Assembly: GCF_013201605.1 (NCBI RefSeq)
Contig: NZ_CP053848.1
Coordinates: forward strand, 1,426,001-1,490,000
Reading direction: 5' to 3'
Length of the DNA stretch: 64,000 nt
DNA from: Campylobacter ornithocola
GTDB lineage: Bacteria; Campylobacterota; Campylobacteria; Campylobacterales; Campylobacteraceae
In this document: one piece after another, positions 1 through 9,515 of the stretch
Layout of the letters: every line of letters starts with the position of its first letter
Numbering within the stretch: the first letter of the stretch is position 1
Program-made: the position numbers and the translations under genes
Notes under the pieces: model-generated
Database searches by the model: none
Seen by the model: the letters and a program-made list of their open reading frames with translations, nothing else
Told to the model about the DNA's origin: nothing

Positions 1-93
1 AGAAGACATTTCACTCATAACTTTAAAATGATAACCCTCAACCACATGGGCAGAAATATTTTCAGGTGAAATCACATTGGTTAATTTAGCCAT
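1..93 (-). CDS. fliH: Flagellar assembly protein FliH, N-terminal fragment
   Basis: Only the first 31 codons lie in the window; the gene continues past base 1. The ATG is at 93-91, four bases after the fliG stop. FliH is the cytoplasmic regulator of the flagellar export ATPase FliI, and a fliF-fliG-fliH order is usual in Campylobacter. The visible N-terminus (starting MAKLTNVISPENIS) is too short for domain evidence, so the name rests mainly on position after fliG. Confidence 0.75.
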   Translation of the reverse strand, partial: MAKLTNVISPENISAHVVEGYHFKVMSEMSS

Positions 94-97
94 ATTC

Positions 98-1126
98 TTA
101 CTCTATCATCTCATCAGCCTCACCCACTTGGATAAGACCTTGTTCTGCAAGCTTTTGCACTACTTCTACAACTTTTCTTTGAGCTTCTTCTACATCTTTT
201 ACACGCACAGCACCCAAAAAGCCCATTTCTTCGACAAAAGCTTCAGCCGCACGTGTAGACATATTGGACATAAATTTTTGTTTTAAATCCTCGCTTGCAC
301 CTTTTAAACCTATCATCAAATCACGCTTATCAGCAGCCTTTAAAACCTCTCTAATCGCATTAGTGCTAAGTTGAGAAATATCATCAAAAGTAAACATTAA
401 ATCTTTAATAGTTGTAGCAAGTTTCTCATCACTTTGCTCGATATAAGAAAGTGTTGTTTTGGAAGCTTTTTGACCCAAGCGGTTAAGTACTTCAGCAACT
501 GCTCTTGGACCGCCCACTTCAACTTTATAAGAAGTAAGACTTTCAAGTTTACTTTCAAGTACAGCAGATACTCTTTTGATGATTGAAGGAGAAATATCTC
601 CAAGATTTGCCATTCTTATTACAACTTCAGCTCTTAATTCATCACTAAAATACTCCAAAGTTTCAGCAGCTTGAGTAGTATCCATATGAGCTAAAATCAA
701 AGCTATGGTTTGAGGATGCTCTTTAATGATAAAATCTGCAAGCTGTTGTGGTTTAATTTGAGAAAGGTAAGCAAAATTTTGGTTATTTTCCATACTCTTG
801 GTAAGTTTTTCCAAAATTTTATTGGCAATTTCAGGACCAAAAGTTCTAAATAAAATTTCTTTTGCATATTCCAAACCACCACTTTTTAAGTATTGATTTG
901 ATTGCAATAAAGTATAAAATTCTTCAAGTACTGCAGTAGCTACTGGTTTATCTACATTTTTTGCTAAAGCAATGTAGCGAGAAATTTCGGTGATAACATT
1001 AATATCCATATGAGAAAATAAAACCGTCGTTACATCTTCTCCAAGTTGAATTAAAAATATCGCGACCTTTTCTGGCATAGAAAGGTCATCATAGACCATT
1101 TTTTGTTCTTCACTAAGCTTTATCAT
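98..1126 (-). CDS. fliG: Flagellar motor switch protein FliG
   Basis: The 342-residue protein has the usual FliG length and its three-part helical layout. FliG sits on the cytoplasmic face of the MS ring, binds FliF through its N-terminal domain and meets the stator through its C-terminal domain to produce torque. The middle domain contains the conserved EHPQTIALIL stretch near residue 136, and the C-terminal domain has the charged motor-helix region. Its start overlaps the last base of the fliF stop region, so the two are probably translationally coupled. Confidence 0.96.
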   Translation of the reverse strand: MIKLSEEQKMVYDDLSMPEKVAIFLIQLGEDVTTVLFSHMDINVITEISRYIALAKNVDKPVATAVLEEFYTLLQSNQYLKSGGLEYAKEILFRTFGPEIANKILEKLTKSMENNQNFAYLSQIKPQQLADFIIKEHPQTIALILAHMDTTQAAETLEYFSDELRAEVVIRMANLGDISPSIIKRVSAVLESKLESLTSYKVEVGGPRAVAEVLNRLGQKASKTTLSYIEQSDEKLATTIKDLMFTFDDISQLSTNAIREVLKAADKRDLMIGLKGASEDLKQKFMSNMSTRAAEAFVEEMGFLGAVRVKDVEEAQRKVVEVVQKLAEQGLIQVGEADEMIE

Positions 1127-2811
1127 TAGATATCCTTCTCACCAAATTCGGCTTCATTTTCAACAAGTTTTTGCAATAACAATGCTACTTCTTCACCTTT
1201 TTCATTAGCCACCGCTCTTAATTTTTCAAGTAAAACATCGTATTGCAATGCATCTTCATCAAAACTATCCCCAAATCCAAGTTGCTCTTCAACTTTCTTA
1301 CGTGCAGCATTGAATTTTTCAATAGCATCTTCAGCATCATCAATAACTTGTCCATCTTTACCCTCCATTTCTTCTTCAAGCTTGATATCTGCAAGCATTT
1401 TTTGCGAAAATGGAACAATAACTTTTTTATAAAATATAAAAAGTAAAATTGCTGCAAATACATATTTAACAGGTGGAATAAATGGCTCAACAAATCTTGA
1501 ATAAAAAGTTTGTACTTTATTTTCAACTTTAGCTGTTCTATGAAATTCTAAATTATTTACTTCAACCGCATCACCTCTAGCAAGATTAAACCCTATAGCA
1601 CCTTTAGTAAGATTTTCAATAGCTTTAATTTCTCTATCATTCAAAGGAACATATTCATTGGTAATATTTCCTTGATCATCCGTGATAACTTTATATTTTC
1701 CATCTACTACAACTGCTGCAGAAATTCTTTTAACAGTTGCAAATTGCTTAGTAGTATTAGTAATTTTTTTAGAAATTTCATTATTAGTTGTAGTTTGATT
1801 TTTAGTATAAACCTCACGCGCACCTTTATCGTCCAAACCTTCTACAGGCCCTATATTTGAAACAGCACCTGGTACACCTTGGATTTCTTTGTCCTTATAG
1901 CCTTCCTTATGTTCTTCTAAAGTTTGCTCACTACGTACAACTGTGTTTGGGTCATATACTTCACTTTGTGATTCTTCTTTAGAAAAATCATAATCAATAC
2001 TAACCTTTGCTACTACTCTATCATAACCGCCTGCAAATGGAGCAATAGAGGCAACAATTTTTTGCTCTAATTCGTATTCTTGATCTCTTTTGTATTTAAT
2101 TTGAGCAGCGATCAAATCACTCTCAAAAGCACCCTCATCATCTAAAGGAATACCTTTTTGATCCATGATTTTTACATTTTCAGGGGTAAGTTTTGTCACT
2201 GATGAGGCAATGAGATTTTTAATCCCCATAATTTGCTTTTTATTAAGCTTTAAACCTTCTTTTATCGTCAGAGCTACTGAAGCAGTTGGTGGGACTTGTT
2301 GCTGCGTAAAAAGCGTATCTTTAGCAAAAGCAATATGCACTGTAGCACTATGGATAGGCTCTAAACTTTCAATCGTTCTAGCAAGCTCACCTTCTAATGC
2401 TCTTTGATATTTTACCTTTTGTTCAGCTTCTGTGGCTCCAAATTCTTGTTTATCAAAAAGCTCAAAACCTACTTTGTTATCTTTTGGCAACAATCCTGCA
2501 GAAGCAATTGCTAAACGTTGCTTATACACCTGTTCATTAGGGACTAAAATTGTCCCTTCATTACGTAAAATATAAGGAACTCCACTTTTTTCAAGTTGAG
2601 TTACTATCATCGCTGAATCACTAGTATTAGCATTTTCAAATAATACTGAATACCCAGCCTCACTAGCTACTGTAGAACCGCTTCTAAAAAGGGTTAAAAA
2701 TACTAAAAATCCAACTACAACAACAATAGAAGCAGCAATGATAATACGCTGTCTTAAGCTTAAATTTTGATAAAGTTGACCTACTTGGTGCAGTATAGTT
2801 TTATAATCCAT
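1126..2811 (-). CDS. fliF: Flagellar MS-ring protein FliF
   Basis: The 561-residue protein forms the membrane-embedded MS ring that founds the flagellar basal body and export gate. A first membrane helix lies at about residues 23-43 and a second at about 448-465, with the large periplasmic ring-building region between them. The C-terminal cytoplasmic tail would bind FliG, which is encoded immediately downstream. The gene begins 14 bases after the hisC stop, so flagellar genes follow amino-acid biosynthesis genes in the same direction. Confidence 0.96.
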   Translation of the reverse strand: MDYKTILHQVGQLYQNLSLRQRIIIAASIVVVVGFLVFLTLFRSGSTVASEAGYSVLFENANTSDSAMIVTQLEKSGVPYILRNEGTILVPNEQVYKQRLAIASAGLLPKDNKVGFELFDKQEFGATEAEQKVKYQRALEGELARTIESLEPIHSATVHIAFAKDTLFTQQQVPPTASVALTIKEGLKLNKKQIMGIKNLIASSVTKLTPENVKIMDQKGIPLDDEGAFESDLIAAQIKYKRDQEYELEQKIVASIAPFAGGYDRVVAKVSIDYDFSKEESQSEVYDPNTVVRSEQTLEEHKEGYKDKEIQGVPGAVSNIGPVEGLDDKGAREVYTKNQTTTNNEISKKITNTTKQFATVKRISAAVVVDGKYKVITDDQGNITNEYVPLNDREIKAIENLTKGAIGFNLARGDAVEVNNLEFHRTAKVENKVQTFYSRFVEPFIPPVKYVFAAILLFIFYKKVIVPFSQKMLADIKLEEEMEGKDGQVIDDAEDAIEKFNAARKKVEEQLGFGDSFDEDALQYDVLLEKLRAVANEKGEEVALLLQKLVENEAEFGEKDI

Positions 2812-2825
2812 TTATTTCCTACAAA

Positions 2826-3917
2826 CTAAAAATTTTTAGAAAACTCTTCAAAAAACCTTGAATTTTCATACTCTGTACCTATACTTATACGCACAGCATT
2901 TAAACCATAACTTTGTAAATTTCTTATTATTATACCGTTTTTAAGCAGTTTTTCAGATAAATCTGTGCTATTTTTTTCATCGAAAAAATAGGTAATAAAA
3001 TTTGTATAGCTTGGAATGTATCGAATTTTATAGTTTTTGGCAAAATCTTCATAAAGCTTCATTTGTGAAAAATTATTTTCCAAGGTTTTTTGTACAAACT
3101 CATCATCATCTAGTGCAGCAACAGCAGCTTTTAAACTCAAATTAGTCACATTAAAAGGTGCTCGTAATTTATAAAATGCATTAATAATTTCCTTGCAAGC
3201 TATACCATAACCCACTCTCATACCGCCCAAACCATAAAGCTTAGAAAAGGTTCCTAGATATACTGCATTTTGAAATTTATAGATTAATTCTTTAGGATTG
3301 ATATGTTTTTTGTTATCTTTAAACGAAGCAAATTCATTATAAGCTCCATCAATAGCTACCAAACAATCTTTATCAATTTTCTCTAAAAACTCAAAAACTG
3401 CACTTGCATCTAAGCACTCACCTAAAGGATTATTTGGTAAACATAAAAAGATTACTTTTATTTCATTTTTATGCTTTTGATATAATTCATATAACTCATT
3501 TAAATCATGTGTTAGACTTGGGGTTTTATAAACCTTAACTCCTAGTTGTTTTGCATAAATTTCATACATAGCAAAACTAACTCCACATTGCAAATAAGCT
3601 TTAGAATGATCAAGTTTTGCATGTACTACATATTCTATGATTTGATCACTTCCACTACCTATGATGAGATTTTCTTTTAAAATATCATATTTTTGTGCCA
3701 GAGCTTGTTTTAACTCACTCATAGTATCATCAGGATATAAATGAGCTAAATGTGCATTATTTATAATAGCTTCTTTAGCCTTTTTGCTTGTTCCATAAGG
3801 ATTTTCATTACTTGCTAGTTTAATAACTTCTTTTAAGCCATATTCTTTAGCGATTAATTCTATATCCTTGCCACTTTCATAAGTTTTAATAGCTTCTAAA
3901 AAAGGATTAAATTTCAT
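2826..3917 (-). CDS. hisC: Histidinol-phosphate aminotransferase
   Basis: A class I/II PLP aminotransferase that converts imidazole-acetol phosphate and glutamate to histidinol phosphate in histidine synthesis. It shows the ASNENPYG substrate-loop motif near the N-terminus, a central LCLPNNPLG motif and the PLP lysine in [18 protein letters not shown] place the start at the ATG at 3917 (MKFNPF, 363 residues), because an AGGAGA ribosome site lies just upstream; the reading frame stays open further upstream. This start overlaps the end of pheA by 11 bases. Some family members also act on phenylalanine or tyrosine, which would fit the pheA neighbour. Confidence 0.93.
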   Translation of the reverse strand: MKFNPFLEAIKTYESGKDIELIAKEYGLKEVIKLASNENPYGTSKKAKEAIINNAHLAHLYPDDTMSELKQALAQKYDILKENLIIGSGSDQIIEYVVHAKLDHSKAYLQCGVSFAMYEIYAKQLGVKVYKTPSLTHDLNELYELYQKHKNEIKVIFLCLPNNPLGECLDASAVFEFLEKIDKDCLVAIDGAYNEFASFKDNKKHINPKELIYKFQNAVYLGTFSKLYGLGGMRVGYGIACKEIINAFYKLRAPFNVTNLSLKAAVAALDDDEFVQKTLENNFSQMKLYEDFAKNYKIRYIPSYTNFITYFFDEKNSTDLSEKLLKNGIIIRNLQSYGLNAVRISIGTEYENSRFFEEFSKNF

Positions 3918-4980
3918 TACTTTCTCCTGATAAATACGATCCAAGCCATTTTATGTGCTCAGCTTTTTTTAAAACTCTTTGAACATTTTCATCATCAATA
4001 TGCCCTTCAAAGTCTATATAAAAACTATGTACAAATTCTCTTGTTTTTATGGGACGTGATTCAAGTTTTGTTAGATTAATTCCTTCTTTTTTAAACTCAT
4101 ACAATAAATCACTAAGCCCACCAGGCTTATGTACAGCTAGCGCTAAAATAGAAGTTTTACAATGGGGCATTTGCGGTGTTTTAATATCACTCAAAATAAA
4201 AAATCTAGTGCGATTTGCCAAATTATCTTCAATTGTTTCAAATAAAATAGGAACATTGTAAAGCTTTGCTGCAATTTTAGAACAAATCGCGGCTGAAGTA
4301 ACATCTTGTGAAGCAAGATAAGCTGCATGAGCTGTAGATTTACTTGCTACAAATTCCACCTTATTCAAATCATGGCTTTCTAAAAAATTTCTACATTGAT
4401 TATAGCCTTGAGGGTGAGAATATATACGCTTAATATCTTTCAAATTCTCACTCATACTTACAAAAGAATGATGTATATCCATATAAATTTCAGCAAAAAT
4501 CTTTACATCTTCATATTTTCCAAGACAATCAAGCGTAATACCAACTGCACCTGCTGTATTATTTTCTATAGGCACCACCCCATACTTTGCTTCTTTGTGA
4601 GACAATTCTTTAAAAACATCTTCTATATTTGCAAGCGGAATATAACGACTCATAGCACCAAAACGTGTTCTTGCTACTTGATGTGTATAGCTTCCTTCAG
4701 GCCCTAAATAAGCTATACTTTGAGGCATTTCTAAATTCCTTGATACCGCAAAAATTTCTTGATAAATTGCTTCGATGGCATTTTGATCTAATAAACCATG
4801 ATTATAATTTTTAAGTCTATTTATAATAGCTCTTTCTCGTTCCGGCCTATAAATACTCCCACCTAAATTTTGCTTAATCATGCCTATATCTTTAACATAA
4901 AACATTCTGTCATTCAGTAAAGCCAAAATTTTATCATCGATAGTATCGATTTTATTGCGTAATTCTTCTATCTCTTTCAT
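3907..4980 (-). CDS. pheA: Bifunctional chorismate mutase/prephenate dehydratase
   Basis: The 357-residue P-protein makes phenylpyruvate from chorismate. Residues 1-90 form a helical AroQ-type chorismate mutase domain ([20 protein letters not shown]). Residues from about 90 form the prephenate dehydratase domain, with [11 protein letters not shown] and the TRFFIL motif after NLANR. A C-terminal ACT domain begins near residue 270 and contains the ESRP phenylalanine-sensing motif, so feedback inhibition by phenylalanine is expected. Its stop overlaps hisC, and its start overlaps the upstream HAD gene by four bases. Confidence 0.95.
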   Translation of the reverse strand: MKEIEELRNKIDTIDDKILALLNDRMFYVKDIGMIKQNLGGSIYRPERERAIINRLKNYNHGLLDQNAIEAIYQEIFAVSRNLEMPQSIAYLGPEGSYTHQVARTRFGAMSRYIPLANIEDVFKELSHKEAKYGVVPIENNTAGAVGITLDCLGKYEDVKIFAEIYMDIHHSFVSMSENLKDIKRIYSHPQGYNQCRNFLESHDLNKVEFVASKSTAHAAYLASQDVTSAAICSKIAAKLYNVPILFETIEDNLANRTRFFILSDIKTPQMPHCKTSILALAVHKPGGLSDLLYEFKKEGINLTKLESRPIKTREFVHSFYIDFEGHIDDENVQRVLKKAEHIKWLGSYLSGESNEI

Positions 4981-5738
4981 TTAAACCTCGAAATGTAGTA
5001 ATCTTTAATACTATCATATATAAAATTAAGTTTAGTTATATCAAGACCTTGAGTGCTAGAAATTTTACCACTTAAAACCAAAGCTGTTTGCATACCAAGC
5101 TCATAAGCACCAAGTAAATCTCCTTTAAAATCATCACTAATAATCAAAGTCTTTTCAAAATTTGCATTTATATCTTGCTGTTTTAATAAATTTAAAGCAC
5201 TTTCATAAAAAGCTTTACTAGGTTTACCTATCACTTTATAATCAAAATCATATGCATTTTTAAGCATAGCCATAATACTTCCAACACCCGGATAAAGCCT
5301 TGAACTTTTTTTATAAATACTACTCTCATGCATTGCTATAGCTTGTATATCATTTTTAACATACTCTATCATACTGGCAAAATCTTGAAATTTAAAGTCA
5401 TCATAACTTGCCACCAAAAAAGCTTTTGGATTTTTATAATCAAGTTCATAACCTAACTCTTGGAGTGAATCTAGAAATTCTTTTGCTCCAAAAGCCGCTA
5501 TTTTACAAGGTTTTAAATGATCTTTTAAAACACAAAAAGGATCAATATAAACTTTTTCATTAATCTCAAAATCTAAATTTTGCAAATAATTTAAAAAATC
5601 TAACTTTTTAGTATTATTGGTGATTATTACATAAGGAATTTTTTCTTTATTCAAAGATCTAATAAGTTCTAAAGCACCATCAATAGGACTTTTATCATAA
5701 TCTGAAATTAAAGTCCCTTGCACATCTAAAAACAACAT
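4977..5738 (-). CDS. HAD superfamily IIA (NagD-like) hydrolase
   Basis: The 253-residue protein resembles the NagD/phosphatase branch of the HAD superfamily. Motif I reads DVQGT (Asp5-Gln7) instead of the usual DxDGT, so the second aspartate, the normal general acid/base, is replaced by glutamine. Motif II is ITNNTKK, the GKPSKAFYESAL stretch supplies the motif III lysine, and the SDDFKGDLLGA region supplies motif IV. Substrate is unknown. It lies between lysA and pheA with two-base or overlapping junctions, so it is probably co-expressed with them. Confidence 0.82.
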   Translation of the reverse strand: MLFLDVQGTLISDYDKSPIDGALELIRSLNKEKIPYVIITNNTKKLDFLNYLQNLDFEINEKVYIDPFCVLKDHLKPCKIAAFGAKEFLDSLQELGYELDYKNPKAFLVASYDDFKFQDFASMIEYVKNDIQAIAMHESSIYKKSSRLYPGVGSIMAMLKNAYDFDYKVIGKPSKAFYESALNLLKQQDINANFEKTLIISDDFKGDLLGAYELGMQTALVLSGKISSTQGLDITKLNFIYDSIKDYYISRFK

Positions 5739-5739
5739 T

Positions 5740-6945
5740 TTAATCCTTTAAATATTCAAGTTCTAAAGCGATTTGATCCTCATAATCTTCTCTTTTTCTA
5801 ATCATTCTTACCTTGCCATTTTCACAAGCTAACTCACAAACTTTATTGCGTGAGTTATAGTTACTACTCATGCTAAAACCATATGCTCCAGCACTTTTAA
5901 CTACAACCAAATCTCCCGCTTTGGTTTTAGCTAACTTTCTATCTTTGGCTAAAAAATCTCCACTCTCACATATTCCCCCTACAATGTCACAAAGACTCTC
6001 TTCACTATTTTTATTTAAAAGTTTAATTTCATGATATGCATTATACAAACTTGGACGCAATAAATCATTCATCGCTCCATCAACAATCACAAAACGCTTT
6101 TTATCATTAAATTTTTCATATAAAACTTTAGTAACAAACTCACCCGCATTTGCTACTAGAAATCTACCAGGCTCCATACCTATACACACATCAAGGCCCT
6201 GCAAACTTGCTAAAATTCCTTGAGCATAATCATATAAATTTGGTTCTTGTTCATCTTTGTAACAAACTCCTAAACCCCCGCCTATGTCAAAAAAATTAAT
6301 ATTAATTTTTAAAGCCAAAAGCTCTTTTACTAATTTTGCGACAATTACTGAAGCTTCATGAATACTACTTATATCAAGAATTTGCGAACCTATATGAAAA
6401 TGCACACCAACTGGTTCTAAAAATTGTGAATTTTTAGCATAAAGATACATTTTTTTAGCACTTTCTATATCTACACCAAATTTATTTTCATGCAAACCTG
6501 TAGAAATATAAGGATGTGTTTTAGCATCAACATTTGGATTTACTCTTATACTTATACGAGCAACTTTTTGATTTTCTTTAGCAATTTGCTCCAAAAGAAG
6601 CATTTCTTCTTGACTTTCTAAATTAATATAAAGTATATTTTGTTCTAAAGCATATTTTAACTCATCAGCACTCTTACCTACTCCACTAAAAATAATTTTA
6701 TAATTTTTAGCACCTGCTTTTAAAGCTCTATAAATCTCACCTGCACTAACGCAATCAAATCCACTATCCAAAGAAGCTAAAAACTTTAAGATACTTAAAT
6801 TAGAATTTGCTTTAACTGCATAAAAAATTTGTGATTTTCTTGCTTTAAAAGCATCTTTTAACATTGTAAAACGCTCTTTGATTTTATCAAAATCATAAAT
6901 ATAAAAAGGTGTATTGTATTCTTTTGCTAATTTTAAATAATCCAT
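5740..6945 (-). CDS. lysA: Diaminopimelate decarboxylase
   Basis: The 401-residue PLP enzyme of the alanine-racemase fold III class makes L-lysine from meso-diaminopimelate in the last step of lysine synthesis. The PLP lysine is in FYAVKANSN near residue 45. HFHIGSQI, the glycine-rich FDIGGGLG motif and the CESGD motif (active-site cysteine) are all present. It is followed after one base by the HAD gene and preceded by the permease gene with a 17-base gap. Confidence 0.96.
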   Translation of the reverse strand: MDYLKLAKEYNTPFYIYDFDKIKERFTMLKDAFKARKSQIFYAVKANSNLSILKFLASLDSGFDCVSAGEIYRALKAGAKNYKIIFSGVGKSADELKYALEQNILYINLESQEEMLLLEQIAKENQKVARISIRVNPNVDAKTHPYISTGLHENKFGVDIESAKKMYLYAKNSQFLEPVGVHFHIGSQILDISSIHEASVIVAKLVKELLALKININFFDIGGGLGVCYKDEQEPNLYDYAQGILASLQGLDVCIGMEPGRFLVANAGEFVTKVLYEKFNDKKRFVIVDGAMNDLLRPSLYNAYHEIKLLNKNSEESLCDIVGGICESGDFLAKDRKLAKTKAGDLVVVKSAGAYGFSMSSNYNSRNKVCELACENGKVRMIRKREDYEDQIALELEYLKD

Positions 6946-6962
6946 AAAAACCTCTCTTGTAG

Positions 6963-8024
6963 TTATTTGTGTTTAAAATAATAAAAACTTCCTATACTCA
7001 TTAATATAAACACTGGTAGCATTATACCAAGCTCTGGTAGTAAAATTGCATTTTCGCTTAATCTTGTTAGCAAAAACAATAAACCCCAAACCAAAAGTAT
7101 ACATACGAAAAATACAAAAGCTAAAAGTGCAAGATTAAAAAATCTTGCTGTTAAAGGAAAATAATAATATACAATAAGCATTAAAAAAGGCGCAAAAAAA
7201 GGAGTAAATACTAAAGAATACAAACTTGTTCTAAGTGTATTAGTAGAAACATTTTGTTTTGCAAAAATTGCCATACTTTCTAATGCATCTAAAATAGAAT
7301 AAGAAGGATTACTCTCTATTAAAGAAATTCTTTCTAAAATTTTTGGAGAAAAATCTTCCAAACCTTTGATATTTTGAAATTCTTCTATATTTAAACCCTC
7401 TTTAGAAACTATTAAATTTTGTGGTATATTAGTAATCTTAGTATCATTTAAATTCCAAGATTCTCCATCAAATTTAGCAGTTTTTGCATGAATTACACTT
7501 TGGATATCTAAATTTTTTACATCAAAAATTTTTACATTATATAAAGTTTGAGAACTTGTTTTTTGTATATAAATAAATTTATCATTATATTTAATCAAAA
7601 TTTCTCCGCCTTCTCTATCTACAACACCACGCTTAAGAATATTACTTTTATATTCATCTGCATAAGCAAAAGCGCTAAAATTTAGCCCTACATAAACACA
7701 GCAAAAAAACATAGCCCATAAAAAGGGATAAAAAATTACTTGATTTTTACTTAAACCCAAAGCATACAAACTTACAAATTCGTTAGATCTTATCATATTA
7801 AAAACACATAACACCAAAGCAAGAACTATAGCTAAAGGTAGAATATAAGAAGCTGCTGAGCATGTTAAGAAGAATACATACAAAAGTTCCAAATTAGCAC
7901 TTTTTGGAAGTCTATTAAAATTAAGTAAAAAATCAATGGCCACAAAGAAAAAAGTTAAAGAAAAAAATAAAATAAAAAAAGATTTCAAATATAAAGATGA
8001 AATATAACGAAAAAATATACTCAT
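6963..8024 (-). CDS. LptF/LptG family permease (YjgP/YjgQ)
   Basis: The 353-residue inner membrane protein has the layout of LptF/LptG: N-terminal helices (about residues 15-110), a central periplasmic beta-jellyroll region (about 125-240) and C-terminal helices. These proteins pair with the ATPase LptB to lift lipopolysaccharide or lipooligosaccharide out of the inner membrane. Only one such gene is in the window, so its partner must lie elsewhere. I cannot tell LptF from LptG from sequence alone. Confidence 0.85.
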   Translation of the reverse strand: MSIFFRYISSLYLKSFFILFFSLTFFFVAIDFLLNFNRLPKSANLELLYVFFLTCSAASYILPLAIVLALVLCVFNMIRSNEFVSLYALGLSKNQVIFYPFLWAMFFCCVYVGLNFSAFAYADEYKSNILKRGVVDREGGEILIKYNDKFIYIQKTSSQTLYNVKIFDVKNLDIQSVIHAKTAKFDGESWNLNDTKITNIPQNLIVSKEGLNIEEFQNIKGLEDFSPKILERISLIESNPSYSILDALESMAIFAKQNVSTNTLRTSLYSLVFTPFFAPFLMLIVYYYFPLTARFFNLALLAFVFFVCILLVWGLLFLLTRLSENAILLPELGIMLPVFILMSIGSFYYFKHK

Positions 8025-8027
8025 CGT

Positions 8028-8567
8028 TTAACTTTTTAAAGAATATTTTGAAGAGATTTTTTCTATATCAGAATTCAAAAGCTCGAGCAAAGCTTTTTTA
8101 CTATATTCTAAAACCTTGATCAAATTTTCTTGTTCTTCTTTTTTAAATTTTCCCAAAACATGAGATATTACATCTTTTCCCCTTCCTACTCCTATGCGCA
8201 CTCTCTCATAAGCATTACCACAAAGACTATCTATACTTTTAAGTCCATTATGCCCACCATTTGATCCGCCTATTTTAAATTTCAAAGCACCTAGACTTAA
8301 ATCTATATCATCGTGAATTACAATAATTCTATCACATTTGTAATATTCACTAACAGCTTTTACACTTTCTCCGGATAAATTCATATAGGTGGAAGGTTTT
8401 AAAAAAAGAGTAGAAGAGCTTTTAAAAAGCTCTCCTTTAAATTTAGCATTTGAAAGCTTAGTCGTTTGCAAATCTTTTAAAAGCAAGTCAATCAACATAA
8501 ACCCTACATTGTGGCGGGTTTGAGTGTATTCTTCTCCTATATTACCAAGTCCTACGACTAAGGTCAT
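8028..8567 (-). CDS. pth: Peptidyl-tRNA hydrolase
   Basis: The 179-residue protein recycles tRNA by cleaving peptidyl-tRNA released from stalled ribosomes. It shows the family N-terminus [21 protein letters not shown], with catalytic histidine in TRHNVG, then [10 protein letters not shown] and the HDDIDL and [12 protein letters not shown] motifs. It lies one base downstream of rplY, a translation gene pair (rplY-pth) seen in many bacteria. Confidence 0.96.
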   Translation of the reverse strand: MTLVVGLGNIGEEYTQTRHNVGFMLIDLLLKDLQTTKLSNAKFKGELFKSSSTLFLKPSTYMNLSGESVKAVSEYYKCDRIIVIHDDIDLSLGALKFKIGGSNGGHNGLKSIDSLCGNAYERVRIGVGRGKDVISHVLGKFKKEEQENLIKVLEYSKKALLELLNSDIEKISSKYSLKS

Positions 8568-8568
8568 C

Positions 8569-9105
8569 TTATCTTGCTTTTTCTACACCAACTACAGCTA
8601 CTCTATCGGCATCAACCATAGTCACACCTTCAGGCACAACTACATCACGAATTAAAAGTGCATCACCAACATCAAGTTTAGTCACATCTAATTCAAAATA
8701 ATTTGGTAAGTTTTCAGCTGCACATTTTACTTTTAATCTTCTTTTTGACTGGATTAAAACACCTTTATTTTTAAGACCCATAGCTGTTCCTACAATTTTA
8801 ACAGGAACCATATATTTAGAAATAACACCTTTTTGTGCTACTTTTAAATCCACATGTTTTAATTCTGCAGTTACAGGATCTTTTTGATAGTCAACTACTA
8901 CAACATTTAATACTTTATCTGCTACTTTTACATCAAAAGCTAAAGTAGTTTTTTTACGTACTTCTTTTATAAAATCATTTACTTTAAAAGCAGCATTGAT
9001 ATTTTCTAATCCTTTTCCATAGATATTTGCGATTAGATAACCATCTCTTTTTAAAGCTTTAGCAGCTTTTCTACCGATACTCTCTCTAACGATACCTTCT
9101 AACAT
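8569..9105 (-). CDS. rplY: 50S ribosomal protein L25/Ctc
   Basis: The 178-residue protein is the long CTC form of L25, with an N-terminal 5S rRNA-binding domain (about residues 1-90) and a C-terminal beta domain. The start [16 protein letters not shown] is typical for the family. It is the first gene of the long minus-strand series running to fliH, and a possible promoter lies 30-40 bases upstream. Confidence 0.94.
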   Translation of the reverse strand: MLEGIVRESIGRKAAKALKRDGYLIANIYGKGLENINAAFKVNDFIKEVRKKTTLAFDVKVADKVLNVVVVDYQKDPVTAELKHVDLKVAQKGVISKYMVPVKIVGTAMGLKNKGVLIQSKRRLKVKCAAENLPNYFELDVTKLDVGDALLIRDVVVPEGVTMVDADRVAVVGVEKAR

Positions 9106-9137
9106 CTTTTTCCCTTTTTTCTAAAATAAAAAATTTA

Positions 9138-9143
9138 ATGATA
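9138..9143 (-). promoter_or_regulatory. Possible -10 box for rplY operon
   Basis: Read on the minus strand, TATCAT lies about 33 bases before the rplY ATG and would start transcription near base 9131. It matches four of six bases of TATAAT strictly, or five if the Campylobacter TATnAT form is used. No -35 box is expected to be conserved in this genus. Confidence 0.3.
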
Positions 9144-9171
9144 CCAATTTATGGCTTAGTAAAGTATAAAT

Positions 9172-9399
9172 TCATTTAAAAAAATCACAGATATCTATTT
9201 CAAAAATCTCAGCCATTTGAAATAAATGATTTAAATTAAAGTGAGCACCTCTATAATGCCTTTCTGCACTTGCAACTATAGAAACACTTTTATGTCCTAA
9301 TAACAATGATAATTCCAATTGAGAAATTCCTTTTTCTTTTCTTATTTTTGCAACTCTTTTGCCTATTTCTCTATGTTTATCAGATATATCTTGCTTCAT
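9172..9399 (-). CDS. Small XRE-family helix-turn-helix regulator
   Basis: The 75-residue protein is essentially a single Cro/C1-type DNA-binding domain. The helix-turn-helix spans about residues 24-50 (KGISQLELSLLLGHKSVSIV), followed by the two closing helices; the C-terminus ends DICDFFK, typical of this family. There is no sensor domain. It is divergent from the GRDP-like gene at 9516, and the shared 116-base gap contains a perfect inverted repeat and an extra half-site, so it probably regulates itself and its neighbour. Neither gene belongs to the conserved rplY or tal blocks. Confidence 0.88.
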   Translation of the reverse strand: MKQDISDKHREIGKRVAKIRKEKGISQLELSLLLGHKSVSIVASAERHYRGAHFNLNHLFQMAEIFEIDICDFFK

Positions 9400-9468
9400 A
9401 TAACCAAGCCTTATAACACTTTATTTATTTATAAGTCTAGTTTTTATATAATTTTTTTACAATCGTTG

Positions 9469-9485
9469 ATAACACTAAGTGTTAT
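9469..9485. promoter_or_regulatory. Perfect 8-1-8 inverted repeat, probable XRE operator
   Basis: The sequence ATAACACT-A-AGTGTTAT is a perfect palindrome around base 9477. It sits six bases upstream of a TATAAT (9491-9496), where a bound repressor would block the promoter of the GRDP-like gene. The same half-site, ATAACACT, recurs at 9413-9420, close to the ribosome site of the XRE gene, which would suit autoregulation. Binding by the XRE protein is inferred. Confidence 0.62.
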
Positions 9486-9490
9486 TAAAC

Positions 9491-9496
9491 TATAAT
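9491..9496 (+). promoter_or_regulatory. -10 box for GRDP-like gene
   Basis: A perfect TATAAT ends 19 bases before the ATG at 9516, predicting a start near 9503 and a short leader containing the AAAAGGA ribosome site. Confidence 0.5.
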
Positions 9497-9515
9497 TAAA
9501 AATAAAAGGAATAAC

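Noticed and set aside
6270..6285. Short C-run in lysA as a phase-variable tract
   Set aside because: It is only five bases; Campylobacter phase variation normally needs eight or more G or C.
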